Source: an uncultured Duncaniella sp.
GTDB lineage: Bacteria > Bacteroidota > Bacteroidia > Bacteroidales > Muribaculaceae
Assembly: GCA_910584825.1 (NCBI GenBank)
Contig: CAJUCI010000007.1
Coordinates: 1 to 64,000, forward strand
Length of the DNA stretch: 64,000 nt
Direction of reading: 5' to 3'
A program made the translations under genes and the position numbers. The notes under the pieces were generated by a model. The model was not told where the DNA came from. It saw only the letters and a list, made by a program, of their open reading frames with translations, and did no database searches. Shown piece by piece: positions 38,940 to 47,027 of the stretch. Numbering within the stretch: position 1 is the stretch's first letter; the number at the start of each line of letters is the position of its first letter.

Positions 38940-41366
38940 ATGAGACTTTCACAACTCGCCACCGGTGACACCGGCGTCATCATAAAAATACTCGGACACG
39001 GTGCTTTCCGCAAACGAATGATAGAAATGGGATTCGTGCGCGGACATGAGATAAAAGTGCTCATGGCGGCACCATTGCGCGACCCCGTGAAATATGAAAT
39101 CATGGGCTACGAGGTGTCACTGCGCCGCGCCGAGGCCGACCTTGTCGAGGTCGAGCCTATAGGAGGCGAATCGGCTCCCGGCCCCACGGCCCACACCAAC
39201 ACTGTCGACGATGCGGCTACCCCGCTGCTGACCGAAGGCACTCCCGACGCCCCAATCCGCCACCACAGGCACAACATAATCAACGTCGCGCTCATCGGCA
39301 ACCCCAACTGCGGAAAGACCTCGCTATTTAATGTCGCCTCAGGTGCCCGCGAACACGTAGGCAACTACAGCGGCGTGACCGTCGACGCCAAGAAGGGTAC
39401 ATTCACCCACAATGGCTACAGGTTTAACATCGTCGACCTCCCCGGCACCTACTCGCTGGCATCCTATTCGCCAGAGGAGCTGTATGTGCGCAAATATCTG
39501 CGCGACGAGACCCCCGACGTGATTATCAACGTGGTCGACGGCTCCAACCTCGAGCGCAACCTCTACCTGACCACCGAGCTTATCGACATGGACCGCTCGA
39601 TGGTCATAGCCCTCAACATGTATGACGAACTGGAGCGTGCCGGCACGAAACTCGACTACGGCACCCTCGGCAAAATGATAGGCGTGCCCATCGTGCCCAC
39701 CGCCGCCAAGAGCGGGCGCGGCATAGACGAACTTTTTGACACTGTCATACGCATCTACGAGGGCACCGAGCCGTCGGTGCGCCACGTGCACGTGTCGCTC
39801 GGCGCGCAGCTCGAACAGGCCCTCACCGGCATCAAGGACGAGCTGAAGGCCCACCCCTCGGTGGGGCGTCACTTCTCGCCCCGCTATCTCGCCATCAAGC
39901 TGCTCGAGGGGGACTCGGAGGTGCAGCACCAGGTGCTCTCGCTCCCCGACGCCGCCCATCTGCTGGAGATGCGTGACAGGAGCGTGGCCGAGTTTAACCG
40001 CGTCAACCCCGGCCTCGACATCACATCGGCCATCGCCGACGAAAAATACGGATTCATAGCCGGAGCACTCGCTGAGACTATGGTCAAGGAGGAGAGCATC
40101 GGCACAAGCTCGACCCACATCATCGACACCATCGTCACCAACAAGCTCTTCGGCTTCCCGATATTCCTGGCCATCATGACCTTCATATTCTGGGCCACGT
40201 TCTATATCGGCGCGTTCCCGATGGAGTGGATTGAGAGCCTTGTGGGATGGCTCGGCGACGCCGCGCGCGAGTATCTGCCCGACGGATGGGTCAAAGACCT
40301 CGTGGCCGACGGCATAATCGGAGGCGTGGGCGGGGTCATCGTCTTCCTACCCAACATCCTAATCCTCTATGCCTGCATATCGTTTATGGAGGATTCGGGC
40401 TACATGGCCCGCGCGGCATTCATCATGGACAAACTCATGCACCGCCTCGGCCTGCACGGCAAGTCGTTCATACCGCTGGTCATGGGATTCGGCTGCACCG
40501 TGCCCTCCATCATGGCCACGCGCTCGATTGAGAGCCGGTCGAGCCGCATCATCACCATACTCATCAACCCCTTCGTGAGCTGTTCGGCCCGTCTGCCCAT
40601 CTACGTGCTGCTCATTGGCACATTTTTCCCCGGCCATGCCACGCTGGTGTTTCTGAGCCTATACCTCTTCGGCATACTCGTGGCCGGACTCACGGCCCGA
40701 CTGTTGCGCCGCTTCTGGTTTGGCGAGGACGAGACCCCCTTTGTGATGGAGCTGCCCCCCTACCGCGTGCCGACATTCCGCGCCACCATGCGCCATATGT
40801 GGGGCAAAGGCGAGCAATATCTGCGCAAGATGGGCGGCATAATACTCGTGGCGAGCATAGCCGTGTGGGCACTCAATTACTTCCCCCGCCATGACGACGC
40901 TCCGGCTGTCACCCCCGACACCGTCGCCGTCGCCGATGACTCGGCCATCGACCCGTCGTCAGACTCCTATCTGCAGATGGTGGGCAAGGCCATCAACCCC
41001 CTCATGGAGCCGCTCGGATTTCACTGGCGCGCCACCGTGGCCGCCCTTGCCGGAATCCCGGCTAAGGAGATTGTGGTGTCGACGCTCAGTGTGCTATACA
41101 CAGGTGACGAGGAGGCCGCTAACTCGACACTCTCGTCACGTCTCACCGAGCCTAACAAGGTGACGGGCCGCCCCGACTTCAATCCGGCCATAGCCCTGAG
41201 CTTCATGATATTCATTCTGCTCTACTGTCCGTGCATAGCCACGGTTACAGCCGTCGTGCGCGAGACCGGCAATCCCCGCTACGGCCTCTTCACCATCGTC
41301 TACAACACCCTCGTGGCCTGGCTCTTCGCCTTCATCGTCTACCGCGCCGCCCTGCTCGTGATATAA
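38940..41366 (+). CDS. feoB: Fused FeoA-FeoB ferrous iron transporter
   Basis: An 808-residue ferrous iron importer in which FeoA (SH3-like, residues 1-75) is joined to FeoB, the usual form in Bacteroidetes. The linker (76-112) is unstructured. The G domain has G1 GNPNCGKT (120-127), G3 DLPG (166-169) and G4 NMYD (226-229). The membrane part has two Gate regions: FGCTVPSIMATRSIESR and AALAGIPAKEIVVSTLSVLYTG. About eight to ten helices follow. It imports Fe2+ across the inner membrane under anaerobic conditions. The coding region is intact. Confidence 0.96.
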   Translation: MRLSQLATGDTGVIIKILGHGAFRKRMIEMGFVRGHEIKVLMAAPLRDPVKYEIMGYEVSLRRAEADLVEVEPIGGESAPGPTAHTNTVDDAATPLLTEGTPDAPIRHHRHNIINVALIGNPNCGKTSLFNVASGAREHVGNYSGVTVDAKKGTFTHNGYRFNIVDLPGTYSLASYSPEELYVRKYLRDETPDVIINVVDGSNLERNLYLTTELIDMDRSMVIALNMYDELERAGTKLDYGTLGKMIGVPIVPTAAKSGRGIDELFDTVIRIYEGTEPSVRHVHVSLGAQLEQALTGIKDELKAHPSVGRHFSPRYLAIKLLEGDSEVQHQVLSLPDAAHLLEMRDRSVAEFNRVNPGLDITSAIADEKYGFIAGALAETMVKEESIGTSSTHIIDTIVTNKLFGFPIFLAIMTFIFWATFYIGAFPMEWIESLVGWLGDAAREYLPDGWVKDLVADGIIGGVGGVIVFLPNILILYACISFMEDSGYMARAAFIMDKLMHRLGLHGKSFIPLVMGFGCTVPSIMATRSIESRSSRIITILINPFVSCSARLPIYVLLIGTFFPGHATLVFLSLYLFGILVAGLTARLLRRFWFGEDETPFVMELPPYRVPTFRATMRHMWGKGEQYLRKMGGIILVASIAVWALNYFPRHDDAPAVTPDTVAVADDSAIDPSSDSYLQMVGKAINPLMEPLGFHWRATVAALAGIPAKEIVVSTLSVLYTGDEEAANSTLSSRLTEPNKVTGRPDFNPAIALSFMIFILLYCPCIATVTAVVRETGNPRYGLFTIVYNTLVAWLFAFIVYRAALLVI

Positions 41367-41386
41367 TCCGAAGAATGGCATAAGTC

Positions 41387-41513
41387 AGAAAGGGACATAA
41401 GGACATAAGAAACACAAGCGACATAAGAGATTTATTCGTCTGACAACCAATAACTGTCAGATTAATAAAAACCTTATGTCGCTTGTGTTTCTTATGTCCT
41501 TATGTCCCCTTCT
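41387..41513. repeat. Long 9-nt-repeat hairpin, copy D
   Basis: Arms 41387-41427 and 41473-41513, 41 nt each with 40 matches. Units: AGGGACATAA, GGACATAAG, AAACACAAG, CGACATAAG. The loop has TTTATT..TCTGACA / TGTCAGA..AATAAA. It lies between the convergent feoAB and ssb genes and starts 26 bp from the ssb stop. Confidence 0.9.
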
Positions 41514-41538
41514 TAACCTACGCTATATCCCGGGGCGG

Positions 41539-41868
41539 TTACATTTTCAGCAGCTCGAATGTGTCCACATATATTTCCGTCACCGTTCGCTTGATGGCGT
41601 TGCGGTCCTCCCACGTGCGGTAACGCAGCCGCCCCTCGATATACATCCGCGTGCCCTTGCGTATGTAACGCTCGGCCATCTCGGCCGCCCCGTCCCACAT
41701 TATAATATTGTGCCACTCCGTGCGGCCGGGCCGTTCGGTGCCGTCGGGCATCTTGACGGGACGCTCGTCGGTGGCGAGAGGAAACGACGCTATGGGGCGT
41801 GTCTCGACATATCGTATCTCGGGGTCGCGGCCTACATTGCCGAGCAGTATCACTTTGTTTACGCTCAT
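41539..41868 (-). CDS. ssb: Single-stranded DNA-binding protein, short form
   Basis: A 109-residue protein that is an OB fold only: MSVNKVILLGNVGRDPEIRYVE, ATDERPV, RTEWHNIIMWDGAAEMAERYIRKG, YIEGRLRYRTWEDRNAIKRTVTEIYVDTFELL. It binds single-stranded DNA, usually as a tetramer. It ends right after the fold and lacks the disordered linker and the acidic DDDIPF-type tip that recruits partners in standard SSB. It is therefore more likely a secondary or specialised SSB than the main replicative one. Confidence 0.88.
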   Translation of the reverse strand: MSVNKVILLGNVGRDPEIRYVETRPIASFPLATDERPVKMPDGTERPGRTEWHNIIMWDGAAEMAERYIRKGTRMYIEGRLRYRTWEDRNAIKRTVTEIYVDTFELLKM

Positions 41869-41912
41869 GGGTGGGATGAAGAAGTGGGGTGAATATTCGG
41901 TTGTTGTCCATG

Positions 41913-41920
41913 CAAAAATA
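41913..41920 (-). promoter_or_regulatory. -7 element of ssb
   Basis: TATTTTTG on the minus strand, with a TTTA at about the -33 position 20 bp away. The leader is about 40 nt. Confidence 0.55.
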
Positions 41921-41989
41921 ATGATTTTTCACGGTCTTTCTAAACATCTTTTTGCATTTATGTGTTTTTAAGGTAAATTTTGCCCGTAT

Positions 41990-42613
41990 ATGAAATCATT
42001 ACTATCTCTCGTTCCACTATTTGAGTTACTGGCCATCAGTGCCGTAGTCGTGTCATGCAGCAACAGCGAGGCCCGTTTTGCCAAGGAGGTGCCCGGCATA
42101 TGGCAGGGCACGCCCGAAATGTTTTCTGACAACTCGGCCGTCACAGCCACCATCATCGACACCTACGAATTCTCGCCCGCAGAGATGACCGCCAACGAGA
42201 CCCTCTCAGGCCCCGTGACCGTCACGGGCATGGTCAACACCACCACCCAGATTGTGGGCGACAGCGCGCTCATCGAGCCTCTGAGCCTCTCGGCTTCGGC
42301 CCGCACAACCATCTCGGGCACGTGGACCGTAATTGACGACGACGAGATTTCGCTGTCGTTTGACACCCAGTCACTCGTGGTCGAGGTAGACCCCGACGGC
42401 GTTGTGGCCAACAACGCTCCCCTCAGCATCGGCACCCCAGCCATCGACTCCATCACCCCCAAGCTGTGCAAGACCCTCGAGCACAGCATACGCATGGCCC
42501 TCACAGCCCGCTATGCCGCGCTGCGCCACATGGACGATGTGAAAATCAAGGGCGCGTTGCTCAAATATGAAATCAACCACGAGGACTTCGTCCTCACACG
42601 CCAGAGCGAATAG
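41990..42613 (+). CDS. Unknown lipoprotein
   Basis: A 207-residue lipoprotein with lipobox AVVVSC (C23). I recognise no domain. The sequence is beta-rich with repeated Thr/Ser stretches (PGIWQGTPEMF, TISGTWTVIDDDEISLSFDTQSLVVEVDPDG) of the kind seen in lipocalin-like or DUF-type periplasmic proteins of Bacteroidetes that measure deviation from a reference value. A C-terminal helix follows (PKLCKTLEHSIRMALTARYAAL). The thymidine kinase gene begins 95 bp later under its own promoter. Confidence 0.72.
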   Translation: MKSLLSLVPLFELLAISAVVVSCSNSEARFAKEVPGIWQGTPEMFSDNSAVTATIIDTYEFSPAEMTANETLSGPVTVTGMVNTTTQIVGDSALIEPLSLSASARTTISGTWTVIDDDEISLSFDTQSLVVEVDPDGVVANNAPLSIGTPAIDSITPKLCKTLEHSIRMALTARYAALRHMDDVKIKGALLKYEINHEDFVLTRQSE

Positions 42614-42673
42614 CCGCCCGGCCCGATTACCTAAAATCTCACGCTTCAACGCCGACTATCGGAAAAATATCGT

Positions 42674-42681
42674 TACCTTTG
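42674..42681 (+). promoter_or_regulatory. -7 element of tdk
   Basis: TACCTTTG, 26 bp before the ATG at 42708. It confirms that the longer in-frame reading from 42567 is not the gene start. Confidence 0.55.
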
Positions 42682-42707
42682 CCTGTCGAAACAATCATTT
42701 CACCCCG

Positions 42708-43337
42708 ATGTACAGAAAAGGCAAACTATATTTCCGTTACGGCACAATGGGCTCGGCCAAGACGGCACTCCTCCTCACCACGGCCTACAACTTTGAGGAG
42801 CGCGGCATGAGATACGTGTGTCTCAAGCCCGTGATTGACACCCGCGAGTCGTCAAACGTAATACGCTCGCGCATAGGCATCGAGCGCGAGTGCCGGTGGA
42901 TATACCACGAGAGCGACCTCTATGACATGGCCCGGCAGATGTTTGACGAGGCCGAGGCGGTAATCGACTGGATTCTCGTCGACGAGGCCCAGTTTCTCAC
43001 CGCCGCCCAGGTCGACCAGCTCGCCCGCATCGTCGACGATTTCGGCAGCAACATCATCTGCTACGGTCTGCGCACCGACTTCCGCAGCTGTCTCTTCGAA
43101 GGCTCGCGACGCCTCTTTGAAATCGCCGACACGATTGACGAAATCAAGTCGACCTGCACATGCGGCCGCAAGACCATCATCAACGCCCGCATGGACTCCA
43201 ACGGCGACTTTGTCGAGGAGGGCGCACAGGTGGAAATCGGCGGCGACGAACGCTACATCGCCGTGTGCCGCAAGTGCTGGCGCAACAAGCGCATCGAGCA
43301 GAGCTACCGCTCGGCATTACCCTTTACGCTGGTCTGA
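42708..43337 (+). CDS. tdk: Thymidine kinase, type II
   Basis: A 209-residue cytosolic enzyme that phosphorylates thymidine to dTMP. Walker A is GTMGSAKT (12-19), a variant of GxMxSGKT; the catalytic glutamate is E93 in LVDEAQFL. The zinc ribbon uses C150, C152, C187 and C190 (CTCGRKTII and CRKC). The lasso segment CYGLRTDFRSCLFEGSRRLFEIAD binds the base. It provides salvage beside the de novo ThyA route seen at 28.9 kb. Confidence 0.94.
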   Translation: MYRKGKLYFRYGTMGSAKTALLLTTAYNFEERGMRYVCLKPVIDTRESSNVIRSRIGIERECRWIYHESDLYDMARQMFDEAEAVIDWILVDEAQFLTAAQVDQLARIVDDFGSNIICYGLRTDFRSCLFEGSRRLFEIADTIDEIKSTCTCGRKTIINARMDSNGDFVEEGAQVEIGGDERYIAVCRKCWRNKRIEQSYRSALPFTLV

Positions 43338-43377
43338 CGGCTCCCACCCGTCCGACCGTGACAAAAACCTCACGATT

Positions 43378-44151
43378 ATGAAACGCTTCTTCCTTCTCAC
43401 GTTGCTGACATTGCTCCTCTGCCCCGCGGCCATCAAGGCGCAGAACCCCATATCGCTTGTCGACGAGACCCTCACCTATGACGTAATCTACAAGTGGGGA
43501 TTCATCAACAAGGTGGCGGGATATGCCAGCATGAGCCTGCGCAACGACGGCGACTGCTACCGCGCCTCGGTCTTTGCCGAGAATGCTCCGTGGGCCAACA
43601 GCATCTACATGCTCCGCGACACCCTCTACACCACCATGACCAAGGAGGGGCTTTACCCGATGAAGTATGTCTACATCGCACACGAGGCGGGGAAGTACAA
43701 GAAGGATGTGCTGACGTTTCATCACTCGGGCAACACCTTCACCGCCGAAGCCGTGCGCTACAAGCAGCCCAAGGGGGGCGGCCCCGTCACCTCGTCGACC
43801 ATACAGCTCGAGGCCCAGGGCATGACCGTCGACATGCTCAGCGCGTTCTTCTACCTGCGCACGCTCGATTTCCCCAACATGGACAAGGGGCACAGCGTGA
43901 CGGTCAACATCTTCTCAGGCTCCAAGAAGGAGCTGCTCACCATCACCTACATGGGCCGACAGAATGTCACCGTCAACGGCGAGAAACTCGCCACATTCTA
44001 CATCAACTTTAACTTCACCCGCAACGGCAAGATGTCGTCAGCCCCGATATCGGGATGGATTTCAGCCGACAGCCACCGCATCCCCCTCAAGGTCGAGGGC
44101 CAGCTCCCCGTCGGCAAGGTACGTGCCATCTACACCGGCCCCAACCCATGA
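43378..44151 (+). CDS. DUF3108 domain periplasmic protein
   Basis: A 257-residue secreted protein with a signal peptide (MKRFFLLTLLTLLLCPAAIKA). The rest matches the DUF3108 family: ETLTYDVIYKWGFINKVAGYASMSL, TKEGLYPMKYVYIAHEAGKYKKDVLTF, DMLSAFFYLRTLDF and the end GWISADSHRIPLKVEGQLPVGKVRAIY. The fold is a beta-sandwich believed to bind hydrophobic ligands; function is unproven. It overlaps the next gene by ATGA. Confidence 0.88.
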   Translation: MKRFFLLTLLTLLLCPAAIKAQNPISLVDETLTYDVIYKWGFINKVAGYASMSLRNDGDCYRASVFAENAPWANSIYMLRDTLYTTMTKEGLYPMKYVYIAHEAGKYKKDVLTFHHSGNTFTAEAVRYKQPKGGGPVTSSTIQLEAQGMTVDMLSAFFYLRTLDFPNMDKGHSVTVNIFSGSKKELLTITYMGRQNVTVNGEKLATFYINFNFTRNGKMSSAPISGWISADSHRIPLKVEGQLPVGKVRAIYTGPNP

Positions 44152-45824
44152 GAAAGATATTCAAGATAGTAGCCACGGGCGATGTCCACGGCATGCTGTA
44201 TCCCTACGATTTCACATCGCTCACACCCGCGTCCGGCTCGCTGGCGCGGGTGTCGGCTTATGTGTCATCGCTCCGCTCGCGCCTCGGCGACAGCCGCGTG
44301 CTGCTCCTCGACAACGGCGACATACTCCAGGGCCAGCCCCCGGTCTACTTCTACAACTTTCTCGACACCACAGTCACCCACCCCGTGGCACGCATGCTCC
44401 GCTACATGCGCTATGACGCGCAGACCGTCGGCAATCACGACATCGAGACCGGCCACCCCGTCTATGACCGCTACCGCGCCGACCTCTCCCCCATCCCGCT
44501 GCTCGGTGCCAACGTCACCGACACCTCCACAGGCCGCCCCTATTTCACCCCCTACACCATCATCGAGCGCGAGGGGGTGAGGTTTGCAGTGCTCGGCCTC
44601 CTTACCCCCGCCATCCCCGCATGGCTCCCCGCCCCGCTGTGGTCAGGGCTCGACGTTGAGCCGATGGTCGAGAGCGCGCGACGGTGGGTGGAGCATATAC
44701 GCCACACCGAGCATCCCGACATGATAATCGGCCTCTTCCACTCAGGCTACGAGAGCACCCATCTGACATGGCGGTGGCTCGAAAACGCCTCGGGACTCGT
44801 GGCGCGCGAGGTCGAGGGAATCGACCTCATATTCATGGGCCATGACCATCTGCGCGCCGTACGGCGCGAATCGTCGGGCGTACTCCTGCTCAATCCCGGC
44901 GCGCATGCCCGTCTCGTGGCCGAGGCCACCGTCACCGTCGACATCGCCCCTGACGGGCGCGTGGCCATTCTCGATGTCGACGGTGACCTCGTATCCGTGG
45001 CCGACATCGAGCCTGACGCCCGGTTTCTCGCCGAGTTCGAGCCTGAGCGCGCCCGTTCGCTCCAACTCGTGGAGCGCGTAATCGGTCAGGCCGAGGGCGA
45101 CTTCTCCATACGCGACTCCTACTTCGGCCCCTCGGCATTCATGGAACTCATCCACACCCTACAGCTCGAAGTGTCGGGAGCGCAGATTTCACTCGCCTCC
45201 CCCACATCCTTCGACGCCACCCTCCGCCGCGGCCCCCTGCGCATGAGCGACATGTTCACGCTCTACCGCTACGAAAACCAGCTCTGCACCCTGCGCATGA
45301 CAGGGCGCGAAATCAAGAACCACCTCGAGATGAGCTACAACCTCTGGACCGCCGTCATGCACTCCCCCTCCGACCCTCTGCTTAAATTCGCGTCAGGCAA
45401 CCCTGTGAAGGGCGACTACGCGCATCTCATAAACCCCACCTACAATTTCGACTCGGCCTACGGCATCAATTACACCGTGGATGTCACCCGCCCGCAAGGC
45501 TCGAAGATAGAGATTTCCACCCTTTCCGACGGCACCCCCTTCGACCTCGACAGCGAGTATGAGGTGGCTGTCAACACCTATCGCGCCAACGGCGGGGGCG
45601 AACTCCTCACCCGTGGCGCGGGCATACCTAACGACGAGTTGAGCGCGCGCATAGTCCGCTCCACCCCGCTCGACCTGCGCTATTACCTCATGAAAGCCAT
45701 TGAGCGCAAGGGCACAATCCGCCCCACCGTCACCCACAACTGGCGATTCATCCCCGACACCCTCGTAGCCCCCGCCATCGCCCGCGACCGCGCCCGACTC
45801 TTCCCCGACTCCGCCACAAAATAA
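44148..45824 (+). CDS. Bifunctional metallophosphatase/5'-nucleotidase family protein
   Basis: A 558-residue protein of the UshA/5'-nucleotidase family. The N-terminal metallophosphatase domain (about 1-290) has the dimetal ligands in ATGDVHG (8-14), LDNGDILQG, TVGNHDIETG, LFHSGYE and MGHDH. The C-terminal nucleotide-binding domain (about 320-530) has RMSDMFTLYRYENQLCTLRMTGREIKNHLE and VAVNTYRANGGGELLTRG. Unlike most relatives it has no signal peptide when begun at the ATG coupled to the DUF3108 stop, so it may work in the cytoplasm. Substrates could be nucleotides or other phosphoesters. Confidence 0.86.
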   Translation: MRKIFKIVATGDVHGMLYPYDFTSLTPASGSLARVSAYVSSLRSRLGDSRVLLLDNGDILQGQPPVYFYNFLDTTVTHPVARMLRYMRYDAQTVGNHDIETGHPVYDRYRADLSPIPLLGANVTDTSTGRPYFTPYTIIEREGVRFAVLGLLTPAIPAWLPAPLWSGLDVEPMVESARRWVEHIRHTEHPDMIIGLFHSGYESTHLTWRWLENASGLVAREVEGIDLIFMGHDHLRAVRRESSGVLLLNPGAHARLVAEATVTVDIAPDGRVAILDVDGDLVSVADIEPDARFLAEFEPERARSLQLVERVIGQAEGDFSIRDSYFGPSAFMELIHTLQLEVSGAQISLASPTSFDATLRRGPLRMSDMFTLYRYENQLCTLRMTGREIKNHLEMSYNLWTAVMHSPSDPLLKFASGNPVKGDYAHLINPTYNFDSAYGINYTVDVTRPQGSKIEISTLSDGTPFDLDSEYEVAVNTYRANGGGELLTRGAGIPNDELSARIVRSTPLDLRYYLMKAIERKGTIRPTVTHNWRFIPDTLVAPAIARDRARLFPDSATK

Positions 45825-45897
45825 GCCCCTGAGGCCGAATGGAATGACATCAATTTTGACATGAATTTGGGCACATTTGGTTAAACTTAGTTAAAAA

Positions 45898-45927
45898 TTG
45901 GGGGGTAATTTTTTATTAGTACATTTG
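45898..45927 (+). promoter_or_regulatory. Promoter of secreted paralogue 1
   Basis: TTG at 45898-45900 and TACATTTG at 45920-45927, 19 bp apart. The leader is long, about 115 nt (45934-46049), in an AT-rich region. Confidence 0.7.
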
Positions 45928-46049
45928 CTCCGAAATAGAATTCTGCGCCTAAAATAGTACAAATATTAGGGGCACGCTGTCACCATGTAAAAACTGACCA
46001 ATTTCGGCAAATTTTAATACCAAATAACACCTGTTTTTAACAATCGCTT

Positions 46050-46721
46050 ATGAAGAAAATCTTTACTCTTTTCGCAGTGGCCGCTATGGCCTTCACAGCT
46101 ATGGCCGAAACCACCGGCACCCAGTACCTTGCCAATCCTAACAAGCTCAAGGAAAACGTTCTCGAAGGTGAAGCACTCGGAGCTACCGCCGGATGGAAAC
46201 TCCAGTGCATGAATGAAGCTAAAAACCTCGAGTCCGGTAACGAATTTACCATCGAAGGCAATGCTTATCGCGCCATCAAACTCTCAAATGGAGCTCAGAA
46301 CACTTTGACTCTTCCCGAAGGTCTCTATGCAACCAAAGTGACATTCTATGCCACTATCAACAAGGATGCAGCAACCAACCGTCCCTGCTTCTGGAAGGAA
46401 GTAGCAGGTGTGGAATACACAGCTGATGACAACAAGGGCATTATCGACTCTTATAAGAATTACGAGGAGCCCAACGTTCAGTCATTCGACGTTCCCTGCC
46501 TTAACTCATTCACATTCGCCAACACCGGCGAGCAGCCTTTCACTGTACTTGTAGTTGATTACACCGACACTCCCAGCCAGTCAGGCATCGCTGACATCAC
46601 CGTTGACGAGAACGCACCCGTTGAGTATTTCAACCTCCAGGGCATCCGCGTAGCCAACCCCGAGAACGGCCTCTACATCCGTCGTCAGGGCAACAAGGTT
46701 GAGAAAGTTTACATAAAGTAA
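46050..46721 (+). CDS. Secreted protein with YFNLQG C-terminal motif, paralogue 1
   Basis: A 223-residue secreted protein. The signal peptide is MKKIFTLFAVAAMAFTAMA. The central part is beta-rich and unknown (YRAIKLSNGAQNTLTLPEGL). The last part, SGIADITVDENAPVEYFNLQ then GIRVANPENGLYIRRQGNKV, is almost identical to paralogue 2 in protein and DNA, and resembles a short type IX sorting domain. The gene uses many CUU, GCA and GUU codons unlike the GC-rich core genes. It may be a surface or extracellular protein. Its function is unknown. Confidence 0.75.
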   Translation: MKKIFTLFAVAAMAFTAMAETTGTQYLANPNKLKENVLEGEALGATAGWKLQCMNEAKNLESGNEFTIEGNAYRAIKLSNGAQNTLTLPEGLYATKVTFYATINKDAATNRPCFWKEVAGVEYTADDNKGIIDSYKNYEEPNVQSFDVPCLNSFTFANTGEQPFTVLVVDYTDTPSQSGIADITVDENAPVEYFNLQGIRVANPENGLYIRRQGNKVEKVYIK

Positions 46722-46786
46722 AACTGACCAATTCACATAAGATTTTCGGCCTGAGAAAGGCTTAAAAATCGGATAAAAAAGTATCA

Positions 46787-46817
46787 TACCCGAGGAGCAC
46801 TTGCTCCCCGGGTATTG
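46787..46817 (+). other. Hairpin after paralogue 1
   Basis: ATACCCGAGGAGCA and TGCTCCCCGGGTAT form a strong stem with one bulge, but no T-run follows, so it is not a classic terminator. The terminator of paralogue 2 is built on the same CCCGAGGAGC/GCTCCCCGGG core. Confidence 0.5.
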
Positions 46818-46849
46818 GTGCATCTACATGTTAACGACCGTTAACCGCA

Positions 46850-46881
46850 TTTGTCCCCGCCCGACAATCTTCGTACATTTG
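46850..46881 (+). promoter_or_regulatory. Promoter of secreted paralogue 2
   Basis: TTTG at 46850-46853 and TACATTTG at 46874-46881, 20 bp apart. The leader is again long (about 140 nt) and ends in GCTTATGAAGAAAAT, as in paralogue 1. Confidence 0.72.
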
Positions 46882-47027
46882 CCACACTTATCATGAAAAC
46901 TTTGGGGTAAATACGCTTTATTTCACAGTCATGCATCACCGATGCACACCGTCCTGAAGTAGTCACGCATAAGCGACACCGTTACCAAAAATCAACACAA
47001 TATTAACCTTTAATCAAGCAAATGCTT

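Noticed and set aside
33760..41513. Hairpins A-D as simple rho-independent terminators
   Set aside because: No T-run follows the stem on either strand, stems are far longer than needed, and copy C lies between tandem rather than convergent genes.
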